Assembly: GCA_031732875.1 (NCBI GenBank)
Contig: JAVMKL010000271.1
Coordinates: 14,763 to 78,762 of the forward strand
DNA length: 64,000 nucleotides
Direction: 5' to 3'
Source: JAVMKJ01 sp031732875
Lineage (GTDB): Bacteria > Pseudomonadota > Gammaproteobacteria > Competibacterales > Competibacteraceae
The position numbers and the translations under genes are program-made. The notes below the pieces were generated by a model that was not told the origin of the DNA, did not search any database, and was given only the letters and a program-made list of their open reading frames with translations. Of this stretch, positions 1 through 8,472 are shown piece after piece. The stretch's first letter is position 1; the number at the start of each line of letters is the position of its first letter.

Positions 1-82
1 CCGGACTTCCGATGGCGCCGCCCGGCCTGACATCCGCCTCCCGCCGTCTTCCGTTTCCGCTGTTCAAAGGCTGTCCCAATCC

Positions 83-1588
83 ATGAATCAGAATGAGTTT
101 CAGCGTCTGGTCGAGCAAGGCTTCAACCGCATTCCGGTCGCCCGCGAAGTGCTGGCCGACCTCGACACCCCTCTCAGCACCTATCTTCGACTGGCCGACG
201 CACCGTACAGCTATCTGCTGGAATCAGTGCAGGGCGGCGAGAAATGGGGTCGCTATTCCATCATCGGCCTGCCCTGCCGCAAGATCGTCCGGGTGCGCGG
301 CCAGCGCGTGACCGTCGAACACGCCGGGGAACTCGTCGAATCGCTTACCTGCCCCGACCCGCTGGCCTGGATTCAGGAATTCCAGAGCCGCTACCGGGTG
401 CCGGCCACCGGCGAGGGATTGCCTCGCTTCATCGGCGGACTGGTCGGCTATTTCGGCTACGACACCATCCGCTACATCGAACCCAGGCTGGCGCGCTGCC
501 CCAATCCGGACCCGGTGGAAAACCCGGACATCCTGCTGCTGGTGTCCGAAGACATGGTGGTGTTCGACAACCTGGCCGGCCGGCTGTACCTGATCACCCT
601 GGTGGACCCGGCGGTGGAACGCGCCTATGTCCGCGCCCAGCAACGGCTGGACGAATGGGTGGCGCGGTTGCGCGAGGGCCGTTCGCTCTACACGAACCAT
701 CGTTCCTACCCCGACGCCGGCAAGATCGAGTTCGTTTCCGGCTTCACCCAGGACGGTTTCGAGAACGCGGTGCGGCGGATCAAGGACTACATCCTGGCCG
801 GCGACTGCATGCAGGTGGTGCTGTCGCAGCGCTTGACCGCGCCGTTCCGGGCCGCGCCGCTGGACCTGTACCGGGCATTGCGCGGCCTGAATCCTTCTCC
901 TTACATGTATTTCCTCAATCTGGGCGATTTCCACATCGTCGGCTCCTCGCCGGAAATCCTGGTACGGCTGGAGGACGGCGTGCTGACCGTCCGTCCGATC
1001 GCCGGCACCCGCCAGCGCGGTGCCACCGAGGAACAGGATCAGGCGCTGGAGGCCGAGTTGCTGGCCGACCCCAAGGAACTGGCGGAGCATCTGATGCTGA
1101 TCGACCTGGGCCGCAACGACGTGGGTCGGGTCAGCGAGATCGGCAGCGTCCGGCTGACCGAGAAGATGGTGGTCGAACGCTATTCCCACGTCATGCACAT
1201 CGTCTCCAACGTGATCGGGCGGCTGCGGCCCAGCCTCAGCCCGCTGGACGCGCTGCGCGCCACCTTCCCGGCCGGCACGGTCAGCGGCGCCCCCAAGATT
1301 CGGGCGATGGAAATCATCGACGAGCTGGAGCCGGTCAAACGCGGCATTTACGCTGGCGCGGTCGGCTATCTGTCCTGGTCCGGAAACATGGACACCGCCA
1401 TCGCCATCCGCACCGCCGTGCTCAAGGACGGCCTGCTCCACGTCCAGGTGGGGGCCGGCATCGTCGCCGATTCGGTGCCGGACAGGGAATGGGAGGAAAC
1501 CATGAACAAGGGCCGGGCGCTGTTCCGGGCGGCGGCGCTGGCGGAACGGGGATTGGACGAACCGCGGGCGATGGAGCAATGCGACTGA
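83..1588 (+). CDS. trpE: Anthranilate synthase component I
   Basis: Converts chorismate to anthranilate, the first committed step of tryptophan synthesis, in the cytosol with a TrpG glutamine amidotransferase that is not encoded next door. The 501 aa match the usual family length. LLES at residues 45-48 is part of the N-terminal tryptophan feedback site. The chorismate-binding domain (about 220-490) shows PIAGTRQRG, DLGRNDVGRV, GTVSGAPKIRAMEIID and GAGIVADS. The ATG at 83 has only a weak upstream purine stretch. The only likely operon partner is the small membrane ORF that follows. The assignment is very secure. Confidence 0.97.
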   Translation: MNQNEFQRLVEQGFNRIPVAREVLADLDTPLSTYLRLADAPYSYLLESVQGGEKWGRYSIIGLPCRKIVRVRGQRVTVEHAGELVESLTCPDPLAWIQEFQSRYRVPATGEGLPRFIGGLVGYFGYDTIRYIEPRLARCPNPDPVENPDILLLVSEDMVVFDNLAGRLYLITLVDPAVERAYVRAQQRLDEWVARLREGRSLYTNHRSYPDAGKIEFVSGFTQDGFENAVRRIKDYILAGDCMQVVLSQRLTAPFRAAPLDLYRALRGLNPSPYMYFLNLGDFHIVGSSPEILVRLEDGVLTVRPIAGTRQRGATEEQDQALEAELLADPKELAEHLMLIDLGRNDVGRVSEIGSVRLTEKMVVERYSHVMHIVSNVIGRLRPSLSPLDALRATFPAGTVSGAPKIRAMEIIDELEPVKRGIYAGAVGYLSWSGNMDTAIAIRTAVLKDGLLHVQVGAGIVADSVPDREWEETMNKGRALFRAAALAERGLDEPRAMEQCD

Positions 1589-1648
1589 TACGCCGGCACG
1601 CAACCGATGGCGCTGGCATGGGCTGAATCGACGACTGAGGGGAACATC

Positions 1649-1855
1649 ATGGAAACATTATTACTGTGGATCGGCCGGCTGGCCGGCCTGGCGGGCGTGG
1701 CGATCACCTTGATCGCCATCGGCGCGCGGCTGACGGGCGCATTCTGGATCGGTGGATTCCAGGCGGGAACGCTGCTTCAGGCCGGCATGGCAGCGATGAT
1801 CCTGGCGTGCCTGGCGCATCTCGTGGTGCTGACTTTGCGCTCGGGCGGCGGCTAA
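1649..1855 (+). CDS. Small two-helix membrane protein, function unknown
   Basis: A 68-aa protein with two hydrophobic segments (about residues 3-22 and 32-60, with a short break) and a basic, glycine-rich tail ending LRSGGG; probably an inner-membrane protein. I chose the ATG at 1649 because GAGGGGAA lies a few bases upstream; an in-frame start at 1607 lacks such a site. It begins 60 bases after trpE on the same strand, so it may be cotranscribed. I do not recognise a family. Confidence 0.6.
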   Translation: METLLLWIGRLAGLAGVAITLIAIGARLTGAFWIGGFQAGTLLQAGMAAMILACLAHLVVLTLRSGGG

Positions 1856-1875
1856 CCGTGACCGGCCTGATTTAT

Positions 1876-1902
1876 CCCCCTGCCCGACAGCGGCACAGGG
1901 GG
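1876..1902. terminator. Candidate hairpin terminator between convergent genes
   Basis: CCCCCTG (1876-1882) pairs with CAGGGGG (1896-1902) around a 13-base loop, in the gap between the small membrane ORF on the plus strand and the DUF4139 gene on the minus strand. There is no clear T-run on either side, so intrinsic termination is uncertain. Confidence 0.4.
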
Positions 1903-1923
1903 GATGAACGGTAGCCGTCAGAC

Positions 1924-3372
1924 TCAACGGCCCACGTCGCCGGCTTGCAATTCCACCCGGTTCTGCTTTTGGTTGTAGCCCAGTCGGGCGATGATTTCGT
2001 AATCCAGTTCCGCTTTGGCGCCGGCTGGCACGTCGGTCTCGAACTGCACGGTCTGGAAATCGTGCAGGGTTGGATTCAGCCGGCCGCGGAATACCACATC
2101 GCCCGGATATTCGCGCCGGATTTGGACGCTGATCGGCTTGCCGCTGTAGTTTCGAATCTTCTGCCGGTAAACCGTATGTTCGTCCCAACCCGCCACCTGA
2201 CTGTCCAGTTCCAGCTTGAATCCCTCCTCGCCCAGCTTGCGGTAGAGATTGCCGCCCTTGATCTGGAACCAGAGGTTGTCGCGGTAGACCTTCTGCTTGA
2301 CCAGTTCGAAGATCACCGCCGGATCGGAACCCAGGTTCAATTCGATCTTGTCGCCGATGGGGACATACTTAAGATTTTGGGTCGCCAAATAGCTCAGCCC
2401 ATCGCGGCCGTTGGCACGGAACACCCGCAGCATCCCGTCCGGCAGCGGCGTGCTACCCAGTTTGGAGGCCGTGTCATTCTTCAATAGATACAGCCGCGTC
2501 AGTTGCTCCCCGTATTCGCGCGGCCGATAACGGTACTGGACGGTCATCGGCACCCCGGCCGCCTCGAAACTGCGCAAGCGTTTGGCCCAGCCGTTGGGCA
2601 CGGTTTCGGTGCCTTCGATGGTATAGATGAAATACTCGCTCAACCCTTCCTTGATGATTTCCTTGGGCGCCGCCATCTCCGCTGAGTCGGCGGCCGTCGC
2701 CCCGGCGGCCATCTCCAGCATCGGCGCGGGCGCGGCGGGCGCCATCATCCTGCGAGCAGCCTTCTGCCGCATGTCCCGGTATTCTTCCTTGCCGAGTTCG
2801 CTCACCCGTCCCACCGGCAGGCGCGCCAGTTCCGCGATCTTTTCCACCAGATTGATCGTGCCCACCACCAGCCGCACTTGGGCGTTTTCGTAATCCTCGC
2901 CGGAATTGTTGCGCACCCGCACGAAGCTTTCCAGCCGCAGGGCTTTCTCGTCGGGATCGGCGATGGCCAGATAATCCGCCGCCCAGGAGATGCCGGAAGT
3001 GAAGTAGCTGATCTCGATCGCCGCCTCGCGGTTGACGTCGCTCTTCACGTTCCAGTACAGGGTCTGCGGCTTGTCGTGCGGAAAGGTGGTATCGAGCACC
3101 TCCAGCCCGGTCTTCGGCTCGCGGAATTTGAGTTCCACCGAGGTCGGGTCGATCAGCGTATTGGCCCAGGAAAATTGCAGGGGATTGACGCCCTGTTTGA
3201 AGGTCACCACCCGGCTTTCCCGCACCAGAGTCAAATCCTCGGAGTTGTAGATGGTCAGTTGCACCGTCCGCCGCTCGGGGACGGTGGCGAGATCGACGTT
3301 GCGGGCCGGCAGCGCCAGCGGCAGCAGCAACCCGAACAGGCAGAGCAAACGGGCAATCCGGTTCGCGGTCAT
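1924..3372 (-). CDS. DUF4139 domain-containing secreted protein (copy 1)
   Basis: A 482-aa protein from the ATG at 3372; longer in-frame extensions run into the upstream gene. Residues 1-22 look like a signal peptide (basic start, leucine-rich core, LPARN at the end), so it is probably periplasmic or outer-membrane associated. The rest is the beta-rich DUF4139 region, with segments such as FSWANTLIDPTSVELKF and VRVRNNSGEDYENAQVRLVVG that recur in the neighbouring gene. An alanine/methionine-rich linker sits near residues 215-245. It follows copy 2 after only 5 bases, implying one operon. The molecular function of the family is unknown. Confidence 0.75.
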   Translation of the reverse strand: MTANRIARLLCLFGLLLPLALPARNVDLATVPERRTVQLTIYNSEDLTLVRESRVVTFKQGVNPLQFSWANTLIDPTSVELKFREPKTGLEVLDTTFPHDKPQTLYWNVKSDVNREAAIEISYFTSGISWAADYLAIADPDEKALRLESFVRVRNNSGEDYENAQVRLVVGTINLVEKIAELARLPVGRVSELGKEEYRDMRQKAARRMMAPAAPAPMLEMAAGATAADSAEMAAPKEIIKEGLSEYFIYTIEGTETVPNGWAKRLRSFEAAGVPMTVQYRYRPREYGEQLTRLYLLKNDTASKLGSTPLPDGMLRVFRANGRDGLSYLATQNLKYVPIGDKIELNLGSDPAVIFELVKQKVYRDNLWFQIKGGNLYRKLGEEGFKLELDSQVAGWDEHTVYRQKIRNYSGKPISVQIRREYPGDVVFRGRLNPTLHDFQTVQFETDVPAGAKAELDYEIIARLGYNQKQNRVELQAGDVGR

Positions 3373-3377
3373 GGCGC

Positions 3378-4565
3378 TCACCACTCGTTGTTCAGCGTCA
3401 AGCGCAGGGTATGGATCTGTTTTCTGGCCTGGCCGTCGGCGGCGCGGGCCGGCAGATCGACATGGAACAGCAGCTTGTCGGCATCGCTCTTTTCCGGATC
3501 GGGATTGCGCAGGCTGCCGTCGCCCAGTTGCCATTCCGGGTCGCGGCCGCTGTCGCCGCGAATCTGGTTGCGGATCTGGCGAACGCTCTCGGCGATGTCC
3601 AGGATTACGGGCGTGTCCTTGAAGTTCTCGATCTCGTATTTCAAGGTCACGTCGTGGCGATAGAGATTGCCGGCAATGCGCTGGCGTTCGTTGCGGTCCA
3701 CGGTGCGCCGCACGGCGATGTCGCGGGCCAGGCCCAGATACAAGGTCAGCTCGCCGTCGGGGGGGGTGAACTTGCTGCGATCCTCGCCGAGAAAGGCGGT
3801 GGTGCCCTTGCCGTCGTCCTGGAAGATGCGGGCCTTGCCCTCCGGTAGCGGCTCCTTGCCGAGGTCGCCGCCAGCGTTCCTGACCACGTAGTGCATCGGC
3901 ACGTTGAGCTTGTCCTGGGCGCGGTCGAGATAGCCAAACTCCACGGGATTGCTGGTGTAGGTCTTGCGCACCGGCACGGCGGCGAAGCGGCTCAGCTGGA
4001 CTTCCTTGGTCTCGTCCAGGCCGAGCGGCTTGTCGAACCGCGGGCCGACGCCGGCCCAGAACGTGGCGGCATCGTAGGCTTCGTTGGCGTTGTTGTTGAC
4101 CCGCAGGTACTGCGCCAGGGTGAGCGCTTTCTCGTCGCGGTCGGCCACGGCACGATAGTGGAAATCCTTGCCCAGTCCGCCCAGCACGTAGCTGATCCGC
4201 ACCCGCGCCGCGCCGGAGGCGCTGGCGGCCACCGACCAGACCAAGGCGGTTTCGTTGGGGGGATAGCTGACCGACAGCACCTTGGCGTCCGGCGCCTGCT
4301 CTCCGGCCGGGACGAGGACGCGCAAGACCAGGGTGTCGGGATCGATGCGGGTGTTGGCCCAGGAAAAATCCACCTGGTTGACGCCCTTGACCAGCGGGAC
4401 GATGCGTTCCTCCTCGACCAGGGCAATCTGGGAATGGTCGAGTTGAATCTCCACTCGCTCGCGCACCGGCAGGGTGGTGAGCTTGATGCGGGCCAGCGCG
4501 TCCGGCGGTACGACGCCGAACAGCAGCAGGACGCCGAGCGGATACAGCAGTCGGGTTCGGTTCAT
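3378..4565 (-). CDS. DUF4139 domain-containing secreted protein (copy 2)
   Basis: A 395-aa paralogue of the downstream gene, sharing the order signal peptide, VERI/VRESRVV-like strand, the FSWANTxID motif and an LRVNNNANEAYDAATF block. The start at 4565 is chosen because it gives a clean signal peptide (MNRTRLLYPLGVLLLFGV) and has GGGAGA about 8 bases upstream; an upstream in-frame Met would add about 43 residues without one. It ends 5 bases before the next gene. The two proteins are clearly diverged tandem duplicates. Function is unknown; a role in envelope structure or surface adhesion is only a guess. Confidence 0.75.
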   Translation of the reverse strand: MNRTRLLYPLGVLLLFGVVPPDALARIKLTTLPVRERVEIQLDHSQIALVEEERIVPLVKGVNQVDFSWANTRIDPDTLVLRVLVPAGEQAPDAKVLSVSYPPNETALVWSVAASASGAARVRISYVLGGLGKDFHYRAVADRDEKALTLAQYLRVNNNANEAYDAATFWAGVGPRFDKPLGLDETKEVQLSRFAAVPVRKTYTSNPVEFGYLDRAQDKLNVPMHYVVRNAGGDLGKEPLPEGKARIFQDDGKGTTAFLGEDRSKFTPPDGELTLYLGLARDIAVRRTVDRNERQRIAGNLYRHDVTLKYEIENFKDTPVILDIAESVRQIRNQIRGDSGRDPEWQLGDGSLRNPDPEKSDADKLLFHVDLPARAADGQARKQIHTLRLTLNNEW

Positions 4566-4798
4566 CAGTCGCGGTCTCCCAAGGTTGAACGTGATCGGCA
4601 TGATCCTAAACGCTCGAAAACGGATTTTGGGGTTGCGGCTATTGGCCTCATCCTTCGCGGTGTCCGCCCGCGCCCTCGGGGCTCCATCGATCATCGGACA
4701 CCCAAAGGACTCTTACGAAAAACCCGGCTGGCTCGAGGTATAACGCCCAAGCCAGCCGGGTGGTCCATGGCGGCCTGCCCGGACAGGCTCGGCGCCGT

Positions 4799-6016
4799 CT
4801 AACCCTCAAACCGTCGGAACACCAGCGTGGCGTTGGTACCACCAAAACCGAAGCTGTTGGACATCACCACTTTCAGGTCGGCGTTGTCGACTCGTTCCCG
4901 AACGATGGGGAAACCTTCCGCCGCCGGATCCAGGGTCTCGATGTTGGCCGAGGCCGTGATGAAGCGGTTGTCCAGCATCAGCAGCGAGTAGATGGCCTCG
5001 TGCACGCCCGCCGCGCCCAGCGCGTGGCCGGTCAGCGCCTTGGTGGAACTGATCGGAGGAATCTGCTCGCCGAACATCTCGCGAATCGCCTCCAATTCAC
5101 GAATATCGCCAACCGGAGTACTGGTGCCGTGGGTATTGAGGTAATCCACCGGCTCGCTCACTCCTTCCAGCGCCTGCCGCATGCAGCGCAGGGCACCCTC
5201 GCCCGAGGGTTGCACCATGTCGTAACCGTCGGAGGTGGCGCCGTAGCCGATCAGTTCCCCGTAGATCCGCGCGCCGCGCCGGCGGGCGTGCTCCAGTTCC
5301 TCCAACACCACGATCCCACCACCGCCGGAAATCACGAAGCCGTCGCGGTTGGCATCGTAGGTGCGGGAAGCGGTCCGCGGCGTCGCGTTGTACTTGGTGG
5401 ACAGCGCTCCCATGGCGTCGAACAGGTGAGTCAGACTCCAGTGCACCTCCTCGCCGCCCCCGGCGAACACGATATCCTGCTTGCCCCACTGAATCAGTTC
5501 GCCGCCGTGGCCGATACAATGGGCGCTGGTGGCGCAGGCGGAGCTGAGGCTGTAGTTGACGCCCTTGATCTTGAACGGCGTCGCCAGGCAAGCCGTGGTG
5601 GTGCTGCTCATGGTGCGCGGCACCATGTACGGCCCGACCCGCTTCAGGCCCTTGTTGCGCAGCAAATCGGCCGCCTCGACGATATTCTGTGGACTGCCGC
5701 CACCGGTGCCGGTCACCAAGCCGGCGCGCGGATCGGACACCATGTCTTCCGACAGCTGAGCGTCGGCGATGGCTTCGCGCATCGCCAGATAGTTGAAGGC
5801 GGCGGCATCGCCCATGAACCGCAGGATCTTGCGGTCGATCAGCGCCGCCAGATCCACCCGCAGCGGCCCGCGCACGTGGGAGCGCAGACCCATCTCTTTA
5901 TAATCCTCGGCGTACTCCAATCCGCTGCGGCCCTGCCGCAGCGATTCCAGCACTTCCCAGCGGTCGTTGCCGATGCTGGATACGATACCGATACCGGTGA
6001 CAACCACCCGTCTCAT
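4799..6016 (-). CDS. fabB: Beta-ketoacyl-ACP synthase I
   Basis: Condenses malonyl-ACP with acyl-ACP in type II fatty acid synthesis and, with FabA, makes unsaturated fatty acids. The 405 aa match FabB. Cys161 lies in SLSSACATSAHCIGHG, and the two histidines are in NTHGTSTPVGD (about 297) and LTGHALGAAGVHE (about 332), giving the Cys-His-His triad. The C-terminus has the usual NSFGFGGTNATLVF. It starts 11 bases after fabA, the classic fabA-fabB operon order seen in gammaproteobacteria. Confidence 0.95.
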   Translation of the reverse strand: MRRVVVTGIGIVSSIGNDRWEVLESLRQGRSGLEYAEDYKEMGLRSHVRGPLRVDLAALIDRKILRFMGDAAAFNYLAMREAIADAQLSEDMVSDPRAGLVTGTGGGSPQNIVEAADLLRNKGLKRVGPYMVPRTMSSTTTACLATPFKIKGVNYSLSSACATSAHCIGHGGELIQWGKQDIVFAGGGEEVHWSLTHLFDAMGALSTKYNATPRTASRTYDANRDGFVISGGGGIVVLEELEHARRRGARIYGELIGYGATSDGYDMVQPSGEGALRCMRQALEGVSEPVDYLNTHGTSTPVGDIRELEAIREMFGEQIPPISSTKALTGHALGAAGVHEAIYSLLMLDNRFITASANIETLDPAAEGFPIVRERVDNADLKVVMSNSFGFGGTNATLVFRRFEG

Positions 6017-6027
6017 GGTTCAGTTCC

Positions 6028-6543
6028 TCAAAAGCCGTCGGTGGAAGTAAACAAGCCCACTCGCAGATCCTTGCCGTTATAGATGGTCCGGCCGTCGACC
6101 TCCAGGGTCGCATCGGCGATGCCCATGACCAGTTTGCGCAGGATGACCCGCTTCATGTGAATGTGATACGTCAGCTTCCTAGCCTCGGGACGCACCTGGC
6201 CGGTAAACTTGACTTCACCGCAACCGAGCGCCCGTCCTCGTCCCTGACCGCCCATCCAGCCAAGGAAAAACCCGACCAGTTGCCACATCGCGTCCAGGCC
6301 GAGACAACCCGGCATGACCGGATCGCCGATGAAATGGCAGCCGAAGAACCACAGGTCGGGATGGATGTCCAGTTCCGCGACGATCTCGCCCTTACCGAAT
6401 TGGCCGCCCTCGGAGCCGATATGGACGATGCGATCCACCATCAGCATGTTCGGCAACGGCAACTGGGCGTTGCCTGGACCGAACAGTTCGCCGCGAGCGC
6501 AGGCGAGCAGTTCCTCACGAGTGTAGCTGGGTTTTTTATTCAC
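6028..6543 (-). CDS. fabA: 3-hydroxydecanoyl-ACP dehydratase/isomerase
   Basis: Dehydrates 3-hydroxydecanoyl-ACP and isomerises trans-2- to cis-3-decenoyl-ACP, the branch point to unsaturated fatty acids. From a GTG start at 6543 the protein is 171 aa, the normal FabA length, beginning (M)NKKPSYTREELL; AGAGGA lies about 11 bases upstream, and there is no ATG nearby. With this start the catalytic residues fall at His70 (GCHFIGDPVMPGC) and Asp84 (GLDAMWQLVGF), as in E. coli FabA. It is the first gene of fabA-fabB. Confidence 0.95.
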   Translation of the reverse strand: MNKKPSYTREELLACARGELFGPGNAQLPLPNMLMVDRIVHIGSEGGQFGKGEIVAELDIHPDLWFFGCHFIGDPVMPGCLGLDAMWQLVGFFLGWMGGQGRGRALGCGEVKFTGQVRPEARKLTYHIHMKRVILRKLVMGIADATLEVDGRTIYNGKDLRVGLFTSTDGF

Positions 6544-6610
6544 GACCGTGGATGTCCTCTGATGCGGTTGAGCGAGTCGGGATCGGGCCTGATCCAAATC
6601 GAAATCGTGA

Positions 6611-6616
6611 ATTATA
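6611..6616 (-). promoter_or_regulatory. Candidate -10 element for fabA-fabB
   Basis: On the minus strand the sequence reads TATAAT, a perfect sigma-70 -10 hexamer, 68 bases upstream of the fabA start. The region 17 bases further upstream has no good -35 match, which would fit an activator-dependent promoter. No FabR or FadR operator could be recognised with confidence. Confidence 0.35.
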
Positions 6617-6672
6617 AGGTTTTCCCGAGCCGGTGGGGAGTTCGTTCGCTGGCCCTCCAACGATACAATGCC

Positions 6673-6712
6673 CCCCCTTGGCCCAATTTCCATGAGGAGC
6701 GCCGATGACCAC
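6673..6712. repeat. 40-bp direct repeat, copy 1, spanning a ribosome site and start codon
   Basis: These 40 bases are repeated perfectly 74 bases later (6747-6786). The unit contains ATGAGGAGC, a Shine-Dalgarno-like stretch, followed by ATGACCAC. It therefore duplicates the whole translation start region of the HD hydrolase gene. Copy 1 opens a 25-codon reading frame that ends on the start codon of the hydrolase. Confidence 0.9.
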
Positions 6713-6782
6713 GCGTTCTTCCTGCGTCATGACTCCAGCCCAAGCACCCCCTTGGCCCAATTTCCATGAGGAGCGCCGATGA
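6705..6782 (+). CDS. Possible 25-aa leader peptide overlapping the HD hydrolase start
   Basis: Starting at the ATG in repeat copy 1, this frame reads MTTRSSCVMTPAQAPPWP followed by NFHEERR and stops with TGA inside the ATGA of the next gene. It has the same GAGGAGC ribosome site as the real gene because the site was duplicated. The ATGA overlap would allow translational coupling. It may equally be an accident of the duplication; no conservation can be judged from one sequence. Confidence 0.3.
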   Translation: MTTRSSCVMTPAQAPPWPNFHEERR

Positions 6783-6786
6783 CCAC
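6747..6786. repeat. 40-bp direct repeat, copy 2, at the HD hydrolase start
   Basis: The second perfect copy of the 40-bp unit. It carries the ribosome site (GAGGAGC, 6768-6774) and the start codon (6779) used by the HD hydrolase. The identity stops six bases into the coding region, so the duplication copied mainly the untranslated leader. Confidence 0.9.
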
Positions 6787-7372
6787 CGCGCCCGATCTTC
6801 TCGTTCCAAACGCCATGCGGTTGGCGGAATACGCCCACCGTCAGCACGATCACCACCGCAAAGCCCCGCCCGGCGAGGACCGTCCCGCCTATTTTCTGCA
6901 TCTGACCGAAGTGGCCTGGTTGCTGCTCGACGGCGGGGTCCGCGACGACGAACTGATCGCCGCCGCCTTTCTGCACGACATCATCGAGGACTGCGACTAC
7001 GACGAGGCCCGGTTGGCCGCGGCCACCGGCAACTCCCGAGTGGCGGCGCTGGTCGCGGCGGTTTCGGAACCCGACAAGGGCCACGGCTGGGAAATCCGCC
7101 AACGATGCTATCGCGAGCGGTTGGCCGCCCTGAACGACCCGGCGATCCTGGCGCTGTCCTGCGCCGACAAAACCTCCAACCTCACGGACATGAACCGGCT
7201 GATGGCCCGAGGTCACGAGGTCGACAGCTTTACCAAACGCGGCTTCGACGCACAACAGGCCAAGTTTGAGGCACTGGACCGGCTGTTCCAGGGCCGGGTG
7301 CCGGAACGGCTTTACCGGCGCTTCGAGAAAGCGCTGGCGGAATTCCGGAAACGGGGTCGGGCGGCGGACTGA
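6779..7372 (+). CDS. HD-domain phosphohydrolase, SpoT/MESH1-like
   Basis: A 197-aa cytosolic protein. The metal-binding HD motif is seen as His41 (YFLHLTEV), His66-Asp67 with Glu70-Asp71 (LHDIIED) and Asp130 in CADKTSNLTDM. This is the arrangement in the hydrolase half of RelA/SpoT proteins and in small MESH1-type enzymes, which remove the 3'-pyrophosphate from (p)ppGpp. No synthetase domain is present. Substrate identity is inferred; other nucleotide phosphohydrolase roles are possible. The start is set by the GAGGAGC site in repeat copy 2. Confidence 0.8.
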   Translation: MTTAPDLLVPNAMRLAEYAHRQHDHHRKAPPGEDRPAYFLHLTEVAWLLLDGGVRDDELIAAAFLHDIIEDCDYDEARLAAATGNSRVAALVAAVSEPDKGHGWEIRQRCYRERLAALNDPAILALSCADKTSNLTDMNRLMARGHEVDSFTKRGFDAQQAKFEALDRLFQGRVPERLYRRFEKALAEFRKRGRAAD

Positions 7373-7394
7373 AATCCCTCTCGCGTCCGGCCGG

Positions 7395-7997
7395 TCACCC
7401 TTCCGGCCGATCCGTCCCGATTTTGTCCTCCGTGCCGGCCAGCAGTTGCCGGATGTTGGAGCGGTGCCGCCAGACCAGCAACACCACCATGGTCAGAATG
7501 GCGACCTCGTAGGCAGGCGGTAGACCGAACCACCAGCCAAACAGCGGCGCCAGCACCGCTGCCGTCAGCGCCGACAGCGAGGAAATACGAACGACGAAGG
7601 CCATCGTCAGCCAAGTGGCCAGCGCCGCCAGCGCCACCGGCCAGGACAGGCCGAGGATCGCGCCGAACGCGGTCGCCACCCCCTTGCCACCTTCGAAGCC
7701 GAAAAACACCGGATACAGATGGCCCAGGAACGCCGCCAACGCGGTCAGGGCCAGCCCGGCCTCCTCAACGCCCGCCAGTCGCGCCAGCAGCACCGGCAGC
7801 ACGCCCTTGAGAAAATCGCCCGCCAAGGTGATGGCAGCGGCCTTCCGGCCGCCAAACCGCAGCACGTTGGTGGCGCCGGGATTGCGCGAGCCCTCGCCGC
7901 GCGGGTCGGGCAAGCCCATCAGCCGGCAGACGATAATCGCGGTGGAAATGGAACCGGCCAGATAGCCGAAAATGACAAAAGCCAGAGTCGTCAACAT
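7395..7997 (-). CDS. plsY: Acyl-phosphate:glycerol-3-phosphate acyltransferase
   Basis: Transfers an acyl group from acyl-phosphate to glycerol-3-phosphate in the inner membrane, the first step of phospholipid synthesis. The 200-aa protein has about five hydrophobic helices and the family signatures GSISTAI, RNPGATNVLRFGG (about 38-50), GHLYPVFFGFEGGKGVATAFG (split here by its Gly-rich turn) and WRHRSNIRQLLAGTE near the C-terminus. It is divergent from folB, a common arrangement for plsY. Very secure. Confidence 0.95.
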   Translation of the reverse strand: MLTTLAFVIFGYLAGSISTAIIVCRLMGLPDPRGEGSRNPGATNVLRFGGRKAAAITLAGDFLKGVLPVLLARLAGVEEAGLALTALAAFLGHLYPVFFGFEGGKGVATAFGAILGLSWPVALAALATWLTMAFVVRISSLSALTAAVLAPLFGWWFGLPPAYEVAILTMVVLLVWRHRSNIRQLLAGTEDKIGTDRPEG

Positions 7998-8110
7998 AGT
8001 ACCGTCGAAAGCAGGCGATTCAGCAATGCCGGCGCGGCGGCCGGCGGGGGCCGGAACGGGGCCGGCGCGACGGTTTTAGGCTAAGATAGGCCACCGTGTG
8101 GAGCCCCGTC

Positions 8111-8467
8111 ATGGACATCATCATCATTCGCGAACTGCGCATCGAGACCACCATCGGCGTTCATCCCTGGGAACGCCGGAACCGCCAGACCCTGATCCTC
8201 GATCTGGAACTGGGCATCGACATTCGCCCGGCGGCCGCAACCGACCGGCTTGATGATACTCTCGATTACCAGGTCGTGGCGCAACGAATTGGCGATTTCG
8301 CCGCTGCCCGCGATTTCCAGTTGGTGGAAACCTTGGGCGAGCGGATCGCCGAACTGGTGCTGCGAGAGTTCGCAACGCCCTGGCTGCGACTCGCCCTGCG
8401 CAAGCCCGGCGTACCGTCCGGCGCACGGGAAGCCGGCATCATCATCGAACGGGGTCGCCGGGACTGA
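8111..8467 (+). CDS. folB: Dihydroneopterin aldolase
   Basis: Splits 7,8-dihydroneopterin to 6-hydroxymethyl-dihydropterin and glycolaldehyde in folate synthesis. The 118-aa length is normal. It begins MDIIIIRELRIETTIGVHPW, carries the GVxPWE active-site segment near residue 17, LDYQVVAQRI, and LVETLGERIAELVL with the conserved catalytic-region Glu. The ATG at 8111 is preferred over an in-frame GTG at 8096 because it gives the normal N-terminus. It is followed after 5 bases by folK, the next enzyme of the pathway. Confidence 0.94.
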   Translation: MDIIIIRELRIETTIGVHPWERRNRQTLILDLELGIDIRPAAATDRLDDTLDYQVVAQRIGDFAAARDFQLVETLGERIAELVLREFATPWLRLALRKPGVPSGAREAGIIIERGRRD

Positions 8468-8472
8468 GGGCC

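Noticed and set aside
1..30. Possible 3' end of an upstream plus-strand gene (frame ends with TGA at 28-30)
   Set aside because: Only nine codons are visible and they match nothing recognisable, so a gene cannot be supported.
224..1603. A long open frame antisense to trpE
   Set aside because: It is the mirror of a highly conserved coding gene in GC-rich DNA; composition is Gln/His/Arg-rich, no ribosome site is seen and it shows no domain.
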